Below, in pieces: positions 42,312 through 51,164 of a stretch of DNA of 64,000 nt; the first letter of the stretch is position 1; every line of letters starts with the position of its first letter. This DNA comes from Kitasatospora sp. NBC_01250 (GTDB lineage Bacteria; Actinomycetota; Actinomycetes; Streptomycetales; Streptomycetaceae), in contig NZ_CP108476.1 of assembly GCF_036226465.1 (NCBI RefSeq), positions 1,302,001 to 1,366,000 of the forward strand. Reading direction: 5' to 3'. Made by a program: the position numbers and the translations under genes. The notes below the pieces were generated by a model that worked only from the letters and a program-made list of their open reading frames with translations, did not search any database and was not told the DNA's origin.

Positions 42312-43751
42312 GTGTCCGCAACCCTCAGCAGACGGATCGGCCTGTTCCAGGCCGTAGCCATCAACATGAGCCAGATGTGCGGCATCGGGCCGTTCGTCAC
42401 CATCCCGCTGATGGTCGCCGCCTTCGGCGGCCCGCAGGCGGTGATCGGCTGGCTGGCCGGCGCGGTGCTCGCCCTGGTCGACGGCCTGGTCTGGGCCGAA
42501 CTCGGCGCCGCGATGCCGGGCTCCGGCGGCAGCTACGGCTACCTCCGCGAGGCGTTCCAGTACCGGACCGGACGGCTGATGCCGTTCCTGTTCGTCTGGA
42601 CCGCGATGCTCTTCATCCCGCTGATCATGTCCACCGGTGTGGTCGGCTTCGTCCAGTACCTCGGCTACCTGTGGCCGGGCATGACGAAGAGTCAGGGAGA
42701 TCTGGTCGGCCTGGCCGTGATCGTCCTGGTGGTCCTGCTGCTCTGGCGCCGGGTGGAGCGCATCGCCAGGATCGCGACCGCGATGTGGGGCGTCATGCTG
42801 GCAGCCGTCCTCTCGGTGATCCTCGCCTCGTACACCCACTTCTCGCCGAGCCGCGCCTTCACCTGGCCCGCACACGCCGTCGACGTGACGCACGGCCACT
42901 TCTGGCTCGGCTTCGCGGCCGGGCTGACCATCGGCATCTACGACTACCTGGGCTACAACACCACCGCCTACCTCGGCGCCGAGATCAAGAACCCGGGCCG
43001 GGTGATGCCGCGCTCGATCATCTTCTCGATCCTCGGCATCATGGTCATCTACCTGCTGCTCCAGGTCGGCGTGCTCGGTGCGCTCGACTGGCACGAGATG
43101 CTGGACCCGCACTCCATCGCCTCCTCCTCGGTGGCCTCCGCGGTGCTCCAGCAGACCTGGGGGAAGTCGGCCGCCGACGTGGTCACCGTGCTGATCCTGG
43201 TGACCGCCTTCGCCTCGGTCCTCACCGGTCTGCTCGGCGGCTCCCGGGTGCCGTACGACGCGGCCCGCGACGGGGTCTTCTTCCGCTCCTACTCCCGCCT
43301 GCACCGCAAGCACGAGTTCCCGACCCTGGGCCTGCTCACCATGGGGGCGGTCACCGCGGTCGGCTTCCTGATCGGGCGGCACACCGACCTGAACACCCTG
43401 ATCAACCTGCTCACCACGGTGATGGTGATCGTCCAGTCCTTCGCCCAGGTGCTCGCCGTCACCGTGCTGCGCCGCCGCCAGCCGGACCTGCCCCGGCCCT
43501 ACCGGATGTGGCGCTACCCGCTGCCCAGCCTGATCGCGGCCACCGGCTGGCTGGTGGTCTACAGCTACGCGGACCGCAACGCCCCGGGCTACCACCCGAT
43601 CGAGTGGTCACTGGTCTGGGTGGCAGCCGGCGGCGCGGCCTTCCTCCTCTGGTCCAGGTTCGAACGGATCTGGCCCTTCGCCCCGGTCGAGATCCACGAG
43701 AGGTTCCGCCGGACTGCCGACGCCGACTCGGCCCGGGCGGCGCAGATCTGA
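42312..43751 (+). CDS. APC family amino acid permease
   Basis: A 479-aa transporter with about 12 helices. The first helix has the APC substrate motif (INMSQMCGIGPFVTIPL), the second AELGAAMPGSGGSYGYLREAF (shown in part), and helix 6 GLTIGIYDYLGYNTTAYLGAE. LGGSRVPYDAARDGVFF is a typical cytoplasmic loop. Substrate unknown. GTG at 42312 is chosen because GGAG lies about 8 nt upstream and conservation starts at once with LSRRIGLFQAVAINMS. It is followed by the terminator at 43770-43812. Confidence 0.9.
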   Translation: MSATLSRRIGLFQAVAINMSQMCGIGPFVTIPLMVAAFGGPQAVIGWLAGAVLALVDGLVWAELGAAMPGSGGSYGYLREAFQYRTGRLMPFLFVWTAMLFIPLIMSTGVVGFVQYLGYLWPGMTKSQGDLVGLAVIVLVVLLLWRRVERIARIATAMWGVMLAAVLSVILASYTHFSPSRAFTWPAHAVDVTHGHFWLGFAAGLTIGIYDYLGYNTTAYLGAEIKNPGRVMPRSIIFSILGIMVIYLLLQVGVLGALDWHEMLDPHSIASSSVASAVLQQTWGKSAADVVTVLILVTAFASVLTGLLGGSRVPYDAARDGVFFRSYSRLHRKHEFPTLGLLTMGAVTAVGFLIGRHTDLNTLINLLTTVMVIVQSFAQVLAVTVLRRRQPDLPRPYRMWRYPLPSLIAATGWLVVYSYADRNAPGYHPIEWSLVWVAAGGAAFLLWSRFERIWPFAPVEIHERFRRTADADSARAAQI

Positions 43752-43769
43752 CGCTCCATCACCGCGAGC

Positions 43770-43812
43770 CGACCGACCGCGCCCCCGCAGCACGGCAGGG
43801 CGCGGTCGGTCG
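43770..43812. terminator. Bidirectional terminator
   Basis: Perfect 15-bp arms (43770-43784 and 43798-43812) around a 13-nt loop, with an outer TCACCGC/GCGGTGA pairing, between the convergent permease and beta-propeller genes. Confidence 0.8.
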
Positions 43813-43824
43813 TGCGGTGACGGG

Positions 43825-44970
43825 TCAGAACGCGACGATGCCTTCGCCGCCGACGCCGTCGGGGACGGCCTGGGAGCCGAGCGCGGTGAGCGATCCGTCG
43901 TCGTTGACGGCGAATTCGTCGACGATTCCGTTGACACCGGTCTGGGCGTAGAGGAAGTGCCCGTTGGCGGAGACCGCGGCGTCGACCGTGCCGGGGTCGG
44001 TGGGGGTATTGCCCAGGGCGGTCAACCGACGGCCGTGGTCGGCGGTGCGGAAGCCGCTGAGCGTCGAGCTGCCGGCGTTCGAGGCGTAGAGCAGGTCGCG
44101 CACGGCGACCACCCAGCAGGTGGCCGCCTGACCGGTGGCCGCGAACGCGTCCTGGGTGGCGGTGCCGTCGGGGTGGATGGTCAGGGTGGCCAGCGCGTTC
44201 GGGCCGGCCTCGGCCAGGAAGATGCCGTGGCGGCCGTCGGGGACGAACCCGAAGGGCACCGCGCCGGGCAGATTGGTGACCACCGGGGTGTCGGCGGGCG
44301 CGCCGTCGTGGTCGAGCCGGAAGACGTCGAGGTTGTTGCCGTTGGCCTTGGTGGTGACCACCAGTTGCGAGCCGTCGGAGACGAAGCCGACCTGCCCGGG
44401 GGTGTTGGTGAACTGCGGCGTGGCGTTCGGGTCCAGCCCGAGGCAGCGGTTCCAGCCGTCCTGCGTGTGCAGGCGTCCCTGCTGGACGGTGTAGCCCTGG
44501 ATCGAGCCGCCGTCCAGGGCGTTGAGGACGTAGACCACGTCGCCGTGGACGGCGACGCTCACCGGGAAGCGGCCACCGGAGCCGACGACCTGGCGCCTCT
44601 CCAGCCGGTCGCCGTCGACGGCGAAGACCGTCACGGTGTTGCTTCCGGCGTTGACGGCGTAGAGCAGGCCGTGCTGCTCGTCGTAGGTCAACGAGCCCTG
44701 CGAGGCCAGGTGGTCGGCGACCGAACCGTCGAGCACGCCGCCGAGCCCGCCGGTGTCGTAGCGGCCGTCCTGGGTCAGCGTGCCGTCGTCCGCGCGGCGG
44801 TAGGCGACGATCTGGTTGCCGGCGGGGTTGTCGGTCTGGACGAACACGGCGTGGTGGCCGCCGTGGTGGCTGTCGTCCCTGGGGACCGCCGCGGTGGCGG
44901 AGGGGGCGACGGAGCCCACCGCCGCGAGCGCGGTGGCGCAGGCCAGGGCGAGACGAGTGATTCGGTGCAT
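43825..44970 (-). CDS. Secreted lactonase-like beta-propeller protein
   Basis: A 381-aa exported protein. The signal peptide MHRITRLALACATALAAVGS ends near ATAAVP. The rest is a seven-bladed-propeller-like series: HAVFVQTDNPAGNQIVAYRR, LLYAVNAGSNTVTVFAV, GDVVYVLNALDGGSIQGY, LVVTTKANGNNLDVFRL, LLYASNAGSSTLSGFR, FLYAQTGVNGIVDEFAV. 6-phosphogluconolactonase and related families share the fold, but export argues for another role. The ATG at 44970 lacks a strong ribosome-binding site. Confidence 0.85.
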   Translation of the reverse strand: MHRITRLALACATALAAVGSVAPSATAAVPRDDSHHGGHHAVFVQTDNPAGNQIVAYRRADDGTLTQDGRYDTGGLGGVLDGSVADHLASQGSLTYDEQHGLLYAVNAGSNTVTVFAVDGDRLERRQVVGSGGRFPVSVAVHGDVVYVLNALDGGSIQGYTVQQGRLHTQDGWNRCLGLDPNATPQFTNTPGQVGFVSDGSQLVVTTKANGNNLDVFRLDHDGAPADTPVVTNLPGAVPFGFVPDGRHGIFLAEAGPNALATLTIHPDGTATQDAFAATGQAATCWVVAVRDLLYASNAGSSTLSGFRTADHGRRLTALGNTPTDPGTVDAAVSANGHFLYAQTGVNGIVDEFAVNDDGSLTALGSQAVPDGVGGEGIVAF

Positions 44971-45214
44971 GGTCGTTGCCTCTTACGGGATCGGGTTTCG
45001 GTATCTCGTGACGATATGTGACGGAATGTCGGAAATACGGGAAACATGCGCACAGCTCCGCCGAGTTGCGGAGTGCATCGGCCGATGACCTGCCTAGGCC
45101 CGCTAGAAACCCGATAAGATGATGGGCGGTGTGCCGGGAAGTCTGGTCGGCTCGGGGGACGACTGCAGCGATCGAGCGGCGGCGACCCCGTCGTCGTGAT
45201 GAGGTCGTTCGTAG

Positions 45215-46762
45215 ATGCGCGCCGTGGGGATCGTCCTGTTCCTCGTCGTTCTCGCCACCGCCGTGGCCACCTTCGCCCGGCGCTGGCGGGTGCCCGCTCC
45301 CTCGCTGCTGGTGCTGGCCGGGCTCGGGGTGGCGCTGATACCCGGGGTACCCGCGCTGCACGTCCCGCCCCAGGTGATCGCGTTGGTGGTGCTGCCCCCG
45401 CTGCTGTACGCCTCCGCCGAGGAGTTGTCGCTGCGCGATCTGCGGATGGTGTGGCGGCCGGTGACGATCCTCGCCTTCGGGCTGGTCTTCGTCTCGGCGG
45501 CAGCGGTGGGGTTCGTGGCGGTCGCGGTCACCGGGCTGCCGCCCGCGATGGCCTTCGTGCTGGGGGCCGTGCTGGCCAGTACCGACCCGGTGGCCGTCAC
45601 GGCGCTCGGCCGCCGGCTCGCGCTGCCGGGCCGGGTCCAGGTGCTGGTACAGGCGGAGAGCCTGTTCAACGACGCCACCTCGCTGGTGCTCTTCAAGGTC
45701 GCCGTCGGCATCGCGGTCGCCGCGGGCGGCGCGGTAAGCCTGCCCGCGGCCGGCGGCGAGTTCCTGCTGCTCGCAGGCGGCGGCAGCGTGATCGGCGCGG
45801 CGGTCGCCGGGCTGGTGTGGCTGATCCGCCGGCGGACCACCGACCCGGTGCTGGAGACGGTGATCGCCCTGGTCACCCCGTACGCGGCCTACGTCCTCGC
45901 GGAGTCCGCGCACACCTCAGGCATCACCTCGGTCGTCGTCGCGGGCGTCCTGCTCGGCCGCTCCGGCCACCGGCTCACCGACGCCCACAGCCGCCTGCAA
46001 CTGCACGCGGTCTACGCGGTCGTGGTGTTCCTGCTGGAGAGCGTCGTCTTCAGCATCGTCGGCCTGGAGCTGCCCACGCTGGTGCACGCGCTGCCCGGGG
46101 GCAGCGGCTGGTGGCCGTTGCAGGCCCTGACCCTGGCCGGCGTGCTGATCACCGTCCGGGTGCTGTCGACCCTGCCGCTGACCCGCGCGGTCAAGCCCAG
46201 CGGCGGCGGGCTGTCCTGGCGGGTCGCCGGGGTGGTCACCTGGGCCGGCACCCGCGGCGTGATGCCGCTGGCCGCCGCCCTGTCCATCCCGCTCACCGCG
46301 GGCGATGGCACCGCGCTGACCGGACGGCCGCTGCTGCTGGTGCTGACCACGGCGGTCGTGGTGTTCACCCTCGTCGTCCAGGGCCTGAGCCTGGCCGCCG
46401 TGGTCCACCGCTCCGGACTGGCCCTGGAACCCGAGCACACCGCGCGCGAGGAGGACGACGCCCGCGACAGCCTCACCCGCGCCGCGCTCACCCACGTCGA
46501 CCACCTCGACACCCTCGAAGCCATGCCCGAGCCGGTCATCGACCGGGTCCGGCGCGCCCTGCAGTCCCGCCTCGACCGGGACGACGAGGCACCGGACGGC
46601 ACCTCCGTCGATGCCGCCCTGCGCGCGCTGCGCCACGAGGTGCTGGCCGTCCAGAACGCCCAACTGCGCCACCTCTACGACGAACACCGCATCAGTGACG
46701 CCACCCGTCGAAGCCTGCAGCACGACCTCGACCGCCAGGAGGCCGCACTCGGCGGTCAGTGA
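45215..46762 (+). CDS. Na+/H+ antiporter, CPA1 (NhaP-like) family
   Basis: A 515-aa antiporter. Twelve or so helices end at about residue 405. Key motifs: LASTDPVAVTALGRRL and the ion-binding ESLFNDATSLVLF (Asn-Asp pair), plus WAGTRGVMPLAAALSIPL with the conserved Arg. A cytoplasmic helical tail of about 105 residues (EPEHTAREEDDARDSL to the end) probably senses pH or ions. ATG at 45215 opens with a short cytoplasmic start. It is flanked by genes on the other strand. Confidence 0.92.
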   Translation: MRAVGIVLFLVVLATAVATFARRWRVPAPSLLVLAGLGVALIPGVPALHVPPQVIALVVLPPLLYASAEELSLRDLRMVWRPVTILAFGLVFVSAAAVGFVAVAVTGLPPAMAFVLGAVLASTDPVAVTALGRRLALPGRVQVLVQAESLFNDATSLVLFKVAVGIAVAAGGAVSLPAAGGEFLLLAGGGSVIGAAVAGLVWLIRRRTTDPVLETVIALVTPYAAYVLAESAHTSGITSVVVAGVLLGRSGHRLTDAHSRLQLHAVYAVVVFLLESVVFSIVGLELPTLVHALPGGSGWWPLQALTLAGVLITVRVLSTLPLTRAVKPSGGGLSWRVAGVVTWAGTRGVMPLAAALSIPLTAGDGTALTGRPLLLVLTTAVVVFTLVVQGLSLAAVVHRSGLALEPEHTAREEDDARDSLTRAALTHVDHLDTLEAMPEPVIDRVRRALQSRLDRDDEAPDGTSVDAALRALRHEVLAVQNAQLRHLYDEHRISDATRRSLQHDLDRQEAALGGQ

Positions 46763-46808
46763 GGGCAGCCCCGGTGCACCGGCCGGGGGTGTCAGCCGCG
46801 CCGACCCG

Positions 46809-48011
46809 CTACCCCACCGCCGCCGTCCGGCGCTCGAACACCTCGGGCCGGGCGCCCGCCAGCGCGGTGGCCAGCGCCCCGCGCAGCACCGCCTCGTCCC
46901 CCAGCAGGCCGGCCGCCACCCGCGGCCGCAGCGGAGTGAGCCGGTGCAGCTCACGCTCCAGCGGTTCGATCAGCAGGTCGGCGCCGTGGCCGAGACCGCC
47001 GCCCAGCACCACCAGGTCCGGATCCAGCACGGCGGCCACCACCGCGACCGCGAAGGCCAGGTGCTCCGCCTCGCGCAGCACGGCCGCCCGCGCGGCCGGT
47101 TCGCCCGACCGGGCCGCCTCGAAGACCCGCTTGGCCGTCAGAGTCCCGCGCATGCCCAGCTCCCGGGCCGAGCGCACCACGGACTCCGCGGCGGCGGTGT
47201 CCTCCAGGGTGTGCGCGCCGCCCGGCATCGGCAGCAGCCCGATCTCACCGGCCGCACCCCCGGCGCCCGGCTGGAGTTCGCCGTCGACCACCACGCCCAT
47301 GCCCAGGCCGGTGCCGATCAGCAGGTAGACGAAGACCCGGCTGCCGGCGCCCACCCCGTCGGCGTACTCGCCCAGCGCGGCGAGATTGGCGTCGTTGTGC
47401 ACGCTGATCCCGGTCTCCAGGCCGGCCGCGATCCGCTCGAACAGCCCGCGCCGTCCCCAGCCCGGCAGGTTGCCGGCGTAGTGCACCCGGCGCTGCGACG
47501 CGTCCCACACGCCGGGCGAGCCGATCGCCGCGTGCACCACCTCGGACGGGCGCAGTCCGGCCTCCTCGGTGGTCTCGCGCGCCGCGGCGACGACCGCGTC
47601 CGCGACCGCGTTGGCGCTGCGCCCCCGGTTGGGCACGTCGCGCCGGGCCACGATCCGCCCGGCCAGGTCGGCCACGGCCACCCGCAGCCGGGCCCGCCCG
47701 ACATCCACCCCGAGCACATGGCCGGCCCGCGGCTCGGGCTCGTAGAGCACCGCCACCCGCCCGCGCTCGGGCGCCAGCAGCCCGGCCTCGCGGACCAGAC
47801 CGGCCCGGGCCAGCATCGCCAGCGCGGCGGACACGGTGGGCTTGGACAGCCCCGTGTCCCGGGCGAGTTGGGCCCGGGACGCCGCTCCGCCGGTGCGCAG
47901 GTGCTCCAGCAGCAGCCACTCGTTGTTGCTGCGCAGCCGCTGCCGGTTCCAGGGCTGCGCCACCTGCGGCCCGCCCTGGGATGCGGCACCCGTCGGCGGG
48001 CGCGAGTTCAT
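46809..48011 (-). CDS. ROK family transcriptional regulator
   Basis: A 400-aa NagC/XylR-like repressor. An N-terminal winged HTH (AQLARDTGLSKPTVSAALAM, about 45-70) is followed by a ROK sugar-kinase-like domain: VLGVDVGRARLRVAVADL, IGTGLGMGVVVDGEL and GAAGEIGLLPMPGG. The zinc-binding CxCGxxGC cluster of glucokinase-type ROKs is absent. It probably represses sugar genes until a sugar binds. ATG at 48011 has GGAGG 6 nt upstream; the frame is open to a GTG at 48032. Confidence 0.9.
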   Translation of the reverse strand: MNSRPPTGAASQGGPQVAQPWNRQRLRSNNEWLLLEHLRTGGAASRAQLARDTGLSKPTVSAALAMLARAGLVREAGLLAPERGRVAVLYEPEPRAGHVLGVDVGRARLRVAVADLAGRIVARRDVPNRGRSANAVADAVVAAARETTEEAGLRPSEVVHAAIGSPGVWDASQRRVHYAGNLPGWGRRGLFERIAAGLETGISVHNDANLAALGEYADGVGAGSRVFVYLLIGTGLGMGVVVDGELQPGAGGAAGEIGLLPMPGGAHTLEDTAAAESVVRSARELGMRGTLTAKRVFEAARSGEPAARAAVLREAEHLAFAVAVVAAVLDPDLVVLGGGLGHGADLLIEPLERELHRLTPLRPRVAAGLLGDEAVLRGALATALAGARPEVFERRTAAVG

Positions 48012-48144
48012 CGATGCCTCCGGGGCCGTCACCGTGTCGTCGTCAGGTCGTCCTCTGCCGCAGCCACTCTATGCAACACGGCTGACCTGCGGGAGGAGTC
48101 GGCCGGGGCGGGCCACCGGCACGGGCCGTCGGGCCGACGGTGGC

Positions 48145-48651
48145 TCAGTAGCCGGGCGGCGGCCCGATCGTCGAGGCCCCGGGACCGAGCGCGGCCACGT
48201 ACCGCTTGTTCAACTCGGCCCAGCCGGGCCCGGATCCGTCCGTTCCGTCCAGCGCCGCGGCGAGCCGGTCCAGGCACTCGTGCCAGCCGGCGCCGTCCCG
48301 GGCGGCCTTGCCGCGCTCGTCCAGGGTGTCCAGCAGCACCAGGGTGCAGCCGCCCGCGCGCTCGGTCAGCTCCAGGCGGATCACGTCGGTGCCCCACTCG
48401 AACTCCAGCAGCGTGGGCGGGACGCAGGCGAGCACCCGGCCCTCGAAGGCGGGGGCCCGGTCGAGCGGGTCGGTGAAGGTCAAGGTGGCGCCCACCCGCC
48501 ATTCGCCGCTGATGCGATGGGGGAACCAGGCCGCCAGGTGCTCGGGTTCGGTGAGGGCGCGCCAGACCCGCTCCGGCGCGTGGGCGAGGTCGCGGGTGAA
48601 GCGCAGCCGCCAGCGGTCACCGGCCGGCTCCAGGGTGCCGAGGTCGTTCAT
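48145..48651 (-). CDS. SRPBCC (AHSA1-type) protein
   Basis: A 168-aa START/Bet v 1-fold protein: RLRFTRDLAHAPERVWRALT, EPEHLAAWFPHRISGEWRVG, LLEFEWGTDVIRLELTERA, and WHECLDRLAAALDG. It overlaps the ArsR gene by 4 bp (ATGA), the usual arsR-SRPBCC pair of actinobacteria. Members bind hydrophobic ligands; the role is otherwise unknown. The first ATG at 48651 is used. Confidence 0.9.
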   Translation of the reverse strand: MNDLGTLEPAGDRWRLRFTRDLAHAPERVWRALTEPEHLAAWFPHRISGEWRVGATLTFTDPLDRAPAFEGRVLACVPPTLLEFEWGTDVIRLELTERAGGCTLVLLDTLDERGKAARDGAGWHECLDRLAAALDGTDGSGPGWAELNKRYVAALGPGASTIGPPPGY

Positions 48652-48992
48652 GGGGAGCTCCGTAGGGTGTCCGGCGGTCCCGGGGGACCGTCCATCGTCT
48701 CCAGGTGGTCTTCGAGCCGGTCCAGACCGGTGTTCCAGAGGGCGCGGTAGGGCGCCAGCCACTCCTCCAGTTCGAGCAGCGGCGCCGGGCTCAGCCGGTA
48801 GAGCCGGCGCTGCTCGGCCACCCGCACCTCGACCAGCCCGGCCTCGCGCAGCACCCGCAGGTGCTTGGAGACGGCCGGCTGGCTGGCCTGCAGGGCCTGC
48901 GCCAGCTCGCCGACCGACCGCTCGCCGCCACGGACCAGGTCGAGTATCCGCCGACGACGCGGCTCGGCCAGCACGTCGAATACCGATGTCAC
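48648..48992 (-). CDS. ArsR family HTH regulator
   Basis: A 114-aa winged-helix repressor: VFDVLAEPRRRRILDLVRGG, SVGELAQALQASQPAVSKHL (recognition helix), RVLREAGLVEVRVAEQRRLY. No metal-binding Cys box (ELCVCDL) is present, so it is likely not a metal sensor. GTG at 48992 is the start; the ribosome-binding site GGAGG is unusually close. A palindrome at 49017-49034 just upstream is the probable autoregulatory operator. It heads a two-gene unit with the SRPBCC gene. Confidence 0.88.
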   Translation of the reverse strand: MTSVFDVLAEPRRRRILDLVRGGERSVGELAQALQASQPAVSKHLRVLREAGLVEVRVAEQRRLYRLSPAPLLELEEWLAPYRALWNTGLDRLEDHLETMDGPPGPPDTLRSSP

Positions 48993-49016
48993 CCCTCCAG
49001 CGTGCCTCGCGGGTTA

Positions 49017-49034
49017 TATGCCTGTCAAGGCATA
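49017..49034. promoter_or_regulatory. Probable ArsR operator
   Basis: The palindrome TATGCCT-GTCA-AGGCATA (perfect 7-bp arms) lies 25 bp before the ArsR start and overlaps TATAAC, a good -10 on the minus strand. An autorepressor bound here would block the arsR-SRPBCC promoter. Confidence 0.6.
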
Positions 49035-49081
49035 CACGCCACCGCCCCGGCCGATCGCCTCGCGCCGGCCCCGGCCCCGCA

Positions 49082-49115
<34 letters not shown>

Positions 49116-49234
49116 GGCTCGGCGCGCCCGCCCCCGCCCGGCTGACACGGCGTCAGACGTGCGCGATAGTGGCTGGTCGAGACGGTGATCAACGATCAAG
49201 CAGTGGACCGGACCCAGCCCCGAGGAGCGGCACG

Positions 49235-49981
49235 ATGACCGAAGCGCCCCCCAGCCCCCTGGCCGCCATCGACGAGAACTGGCAGCGCGCGCTGGCGGTG
49301 GTCGCCCACCCGGACGACATGGAGTACGGCGCCGCGGCGGCCGTGGCCCGCTGGACGGCCCAGGGCAGGACGGTCGTCTACGCCATGGTCACCAGCGGCG
49401 AGGCCGGCATCGACTCGCTCGACCCGGCCCGGTGCGCGCCACTGCGCGAGGCCGAGCAGATCGCCTCGGCCGAGCTGGTCGGCGTCGACACCGTGGAGTT
49501 CCTGCGCCACCCGGACGGGGTGGTGGAGTACGGGCTGCCGCTGCGCCGCGACATCGCGCGGCTGGTGCGCCGGCACCGCCCGGAGATCGTGCTGACCACC
49601 AACTTCCGGGAGACCTACGGCGGGGTCTTCCCCAACCAGGCCGACCACATCGCCACCGGGCGGGCCGCCCTCGACGCGGCGCGCGACGCGGGCAACCGCT
49701 GGGTCTTCCGCGAGCTGACCGCCGAGGGGCTGGAGCCGTGGAACGGCGTGCGGCAGGTCTGGGCGGCCGGCTCCCCGCTGTCCGGGCACGGCGTCGACAC
49801 CACCGACCACTTCGAGGCCGGCGTCGCCTCGCTGGAGGCCCACGCCGCCTACCTCGCCGGCCTCGGCGGCCAGATGTCCGACGCCCGCGGGTTCCTGGAG
49901 TCGATGGGCCGTGCCACCGGCACCCGGCTGGGCACCCGGTTCGCGGCGGCCTTCGAGGTGATCAACCTGCACCCCCAGTAG
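49235..49981 (+). CDS. PIG-L family deacetylase
   Basis: A 248-aa LmbE/PIG-L zinc deacetylase. The metal motif AHPDDMEYGAAAAVARW (about 27-43) and NQADHIATGRAALDAARDAG with the second ligand His are present, as is VTSGEAGIDS. Actinobacterial members deacetylate GlcNAc-inositol (mycothiol pathway), mycothiol conjugates or antibiotic precursors; this one cannot be assigned. GAGGAG precedes the ATG. It stands alone on the plus strand. Confidence 0.9.
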   Translation: MTEAPPSPLAAIDENWQRALAVVAHPDDMEYGAAAAVARWTAQGRTVVYAMVTSGEAGIDSLDPARCAPLREAEQIASAELVGVDTVEFLRHPDGVVEYGLPLRRDIARLVRRHRPEIVLTTNFRETYGGVFPNQADHIATGRAALDAARDAGNRWVFRELTAEGLEPWNGVRQVWAAGSPLSGHGVDTTDHFEAGVASLEAHAAYLAGLGGQMSDARGFLESMGRATGTRLGTRFAAAFEVINLHPQ

Positions 49982-50130
49982 GCGTCGTCCGGGCCGACAC
50001 CGGCCGCCCGGACCGGGATGCCCGGTGGGCGCGGCCCAGTGCCTGCGGCTAGCATGTGACCGGTTGTCAGATCGTGACGGGCGGTACCGTTGCCGCCCCT
50101 GGCGCACCGCGCACGATCCCCACAAGACCC

Positions 50131-50158
50131 CCGACACGAGATCCCCGACACGAGATCC
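50131..50158 (+). repeat. Tandem 14-bp direct repeat before a small gene
   Basis: CCGACACGAGATCC is repeated exactly twice (50131-50144 and 50145-50158). The second copy's CACGAGA pairs with TCTCGTG at 50165-50171. The unit lies 26 bp upstream of the ribosome-binding region of the gene at 50197 and may be an operator pair. Confidence 0.6.
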
Positions 50159-50196
50159 CGATATTCTCGTGCTTCCCCCGGAGCGGAGAGAACGCA

Positions 50197-50481
50197 ATGG
50201 CTGAGGAACCGGCCTGCTGGGCGGCCTGGACCACCAAGAACGTTCGATCAGGGCCAGGCGGTGTGCTCACCGTCGAGGGCGTGAAGCTCACCGGCGACCT
50301 GAGCGTGCACACCACCTGGACCGGCACCGAGGCGATCCTCACCGTGCAGTACACGGACGCCCTGGACTGGTTCACCCTGCAGGGCAGCCCACAGGCGGTG
50401 ACCGAGGAGCAGATCGCCCGTGATCTGCACCAGGCGGCCGTCAACGCGGTCAAGGCCGGCGGCGGAGCCGCGCTCGCCTGA
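50197..50481 (+). CDS. Small conserved-looking hypothetical protein
   Basis: A 94-aa protein I do not recognise by name. It has a beta-rich core (GGVLTVEGVKLTGDLSVHTT, WTGTEAILTVQYTDALDWFT) and a C-terminal helix (TEEQIARDLHQAAVNAVKAG). No signal peptide or membrane helix. GGAGCGGAGAG precedes the ATG at 50197, and a strong terminator follows at 50505, so it is a monocistronic gene with its own control region. Confidence 0.7.
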   Translation: MAEEPACWAAWTTKNVRSGPGGVLTVEGVKLTGDLSVHTTWTGTEAILTVQYTDALDWFTLQGSPQAVTEEQIARDLHQAAVNAVKAGGGAALA

Positions 50482-50504
50482 AACCCGGCCCCGCTGCCCC
50501 GTGG

Positions 50505-50534
50505 AACTGCCTCCCGCCCCCGCGGGAGGCAGTT
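50505..50534. terminator. Bidirectional terminator
   Basis: Perfect 13-bp arms (50505-50517 and 50522-50534) around CCCC, between the convergent small gene and the TetR gene, ending in TTT on the plus strand. Confidence 0.85.
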
Positions 50535-51164
50535 TCACTGTGCCGGGCGGGTGGCCCCCAACAGCTCGCGCAGCAACGGCAGCAGCTCCGCCGGATCGGT
50601 CCCGGCCAGCTCGCCGAAGGCGCCGCTGGTACGGGCCAGGATCACCCCGGCGAAGGCCGCCGCCGCCAGCTCGGCGCGCAGCTGGGCCTGCTGCACGCCC
50701 TCGGCGGCGAACCGGTCCCGCAGCGGATCGACCAGCCGCTCGCGCAGGTGCGCCCGGGCGGCCTGCTGCACCTCGGTGCTGTCCCCCGGCAGCACCGCGG
50801 CCTGGAAGGACGGCCCCGGACCGCGCCGGTCGAAGCGGTCCAGCAGCTCGCGCAGCCGGTCCTCGTCGAGCAGGTCGGCGGGGGCCGCGTCACCCTGCTC
50901 GACCCGGACGGCGGCCAGGTAGAGCTGCATCTTGCCGCCGAAGTACCGGGCGATCAGCGCGGGGTCCACGCCCGCCCGTTCGCCGATCTCCCGGGTGGTG
51001 GTGCGTTCGAAGCCGCGGTCGGCGAAGAGCTCCATCGCCGCCGTGATGAGCAACTCCCTGCTGCGGGCCGCGTCCCGGCGCCGGACCGGCGGCGCGGCGT
51101 CCGCACCGCAGCGCTCCGCCGACTCGGACCGCTCCGCCGGCTCGGCCTGGGCCGACTCGGTCAC
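50535..51164 (-). CDS. TetR family transcriptional regulator
   Basis: A 209-aa repressor. The N-terminal HTH is at about 28-75 (RSRELLITAAMELFADRGFE, RTTTREIGERAGVDPALIARYFGGK) with the usual TetR spacing; the C-terminal ligand domain is Ala-rich and helical. GTG at 51164 overlaps the stop of the MFS gene (GTGA). It probably represses its own MFS-tetR operon from the inverted repeats at 52694-52752 until a transporter substrate binds. Confidence 0.9.
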   Translation of the reverse strand: MTESAQAEPAERSESAERCGADAAPPVRRRDAARSRELLITAAMELFADRGFERTTTREIGERAGVDPALIARYFGGKMQLYLAAVRVEQGDAAPADLLDEDRLRELLDRFDRRGPGPSFQAAVLPGDSTEVQQAARAHLRERLVDPLRDRFAAEGVQQAQLRAELAAAAFAGVILARTSGAFGELAGTDPAELLPLLRELLGATRPAQ

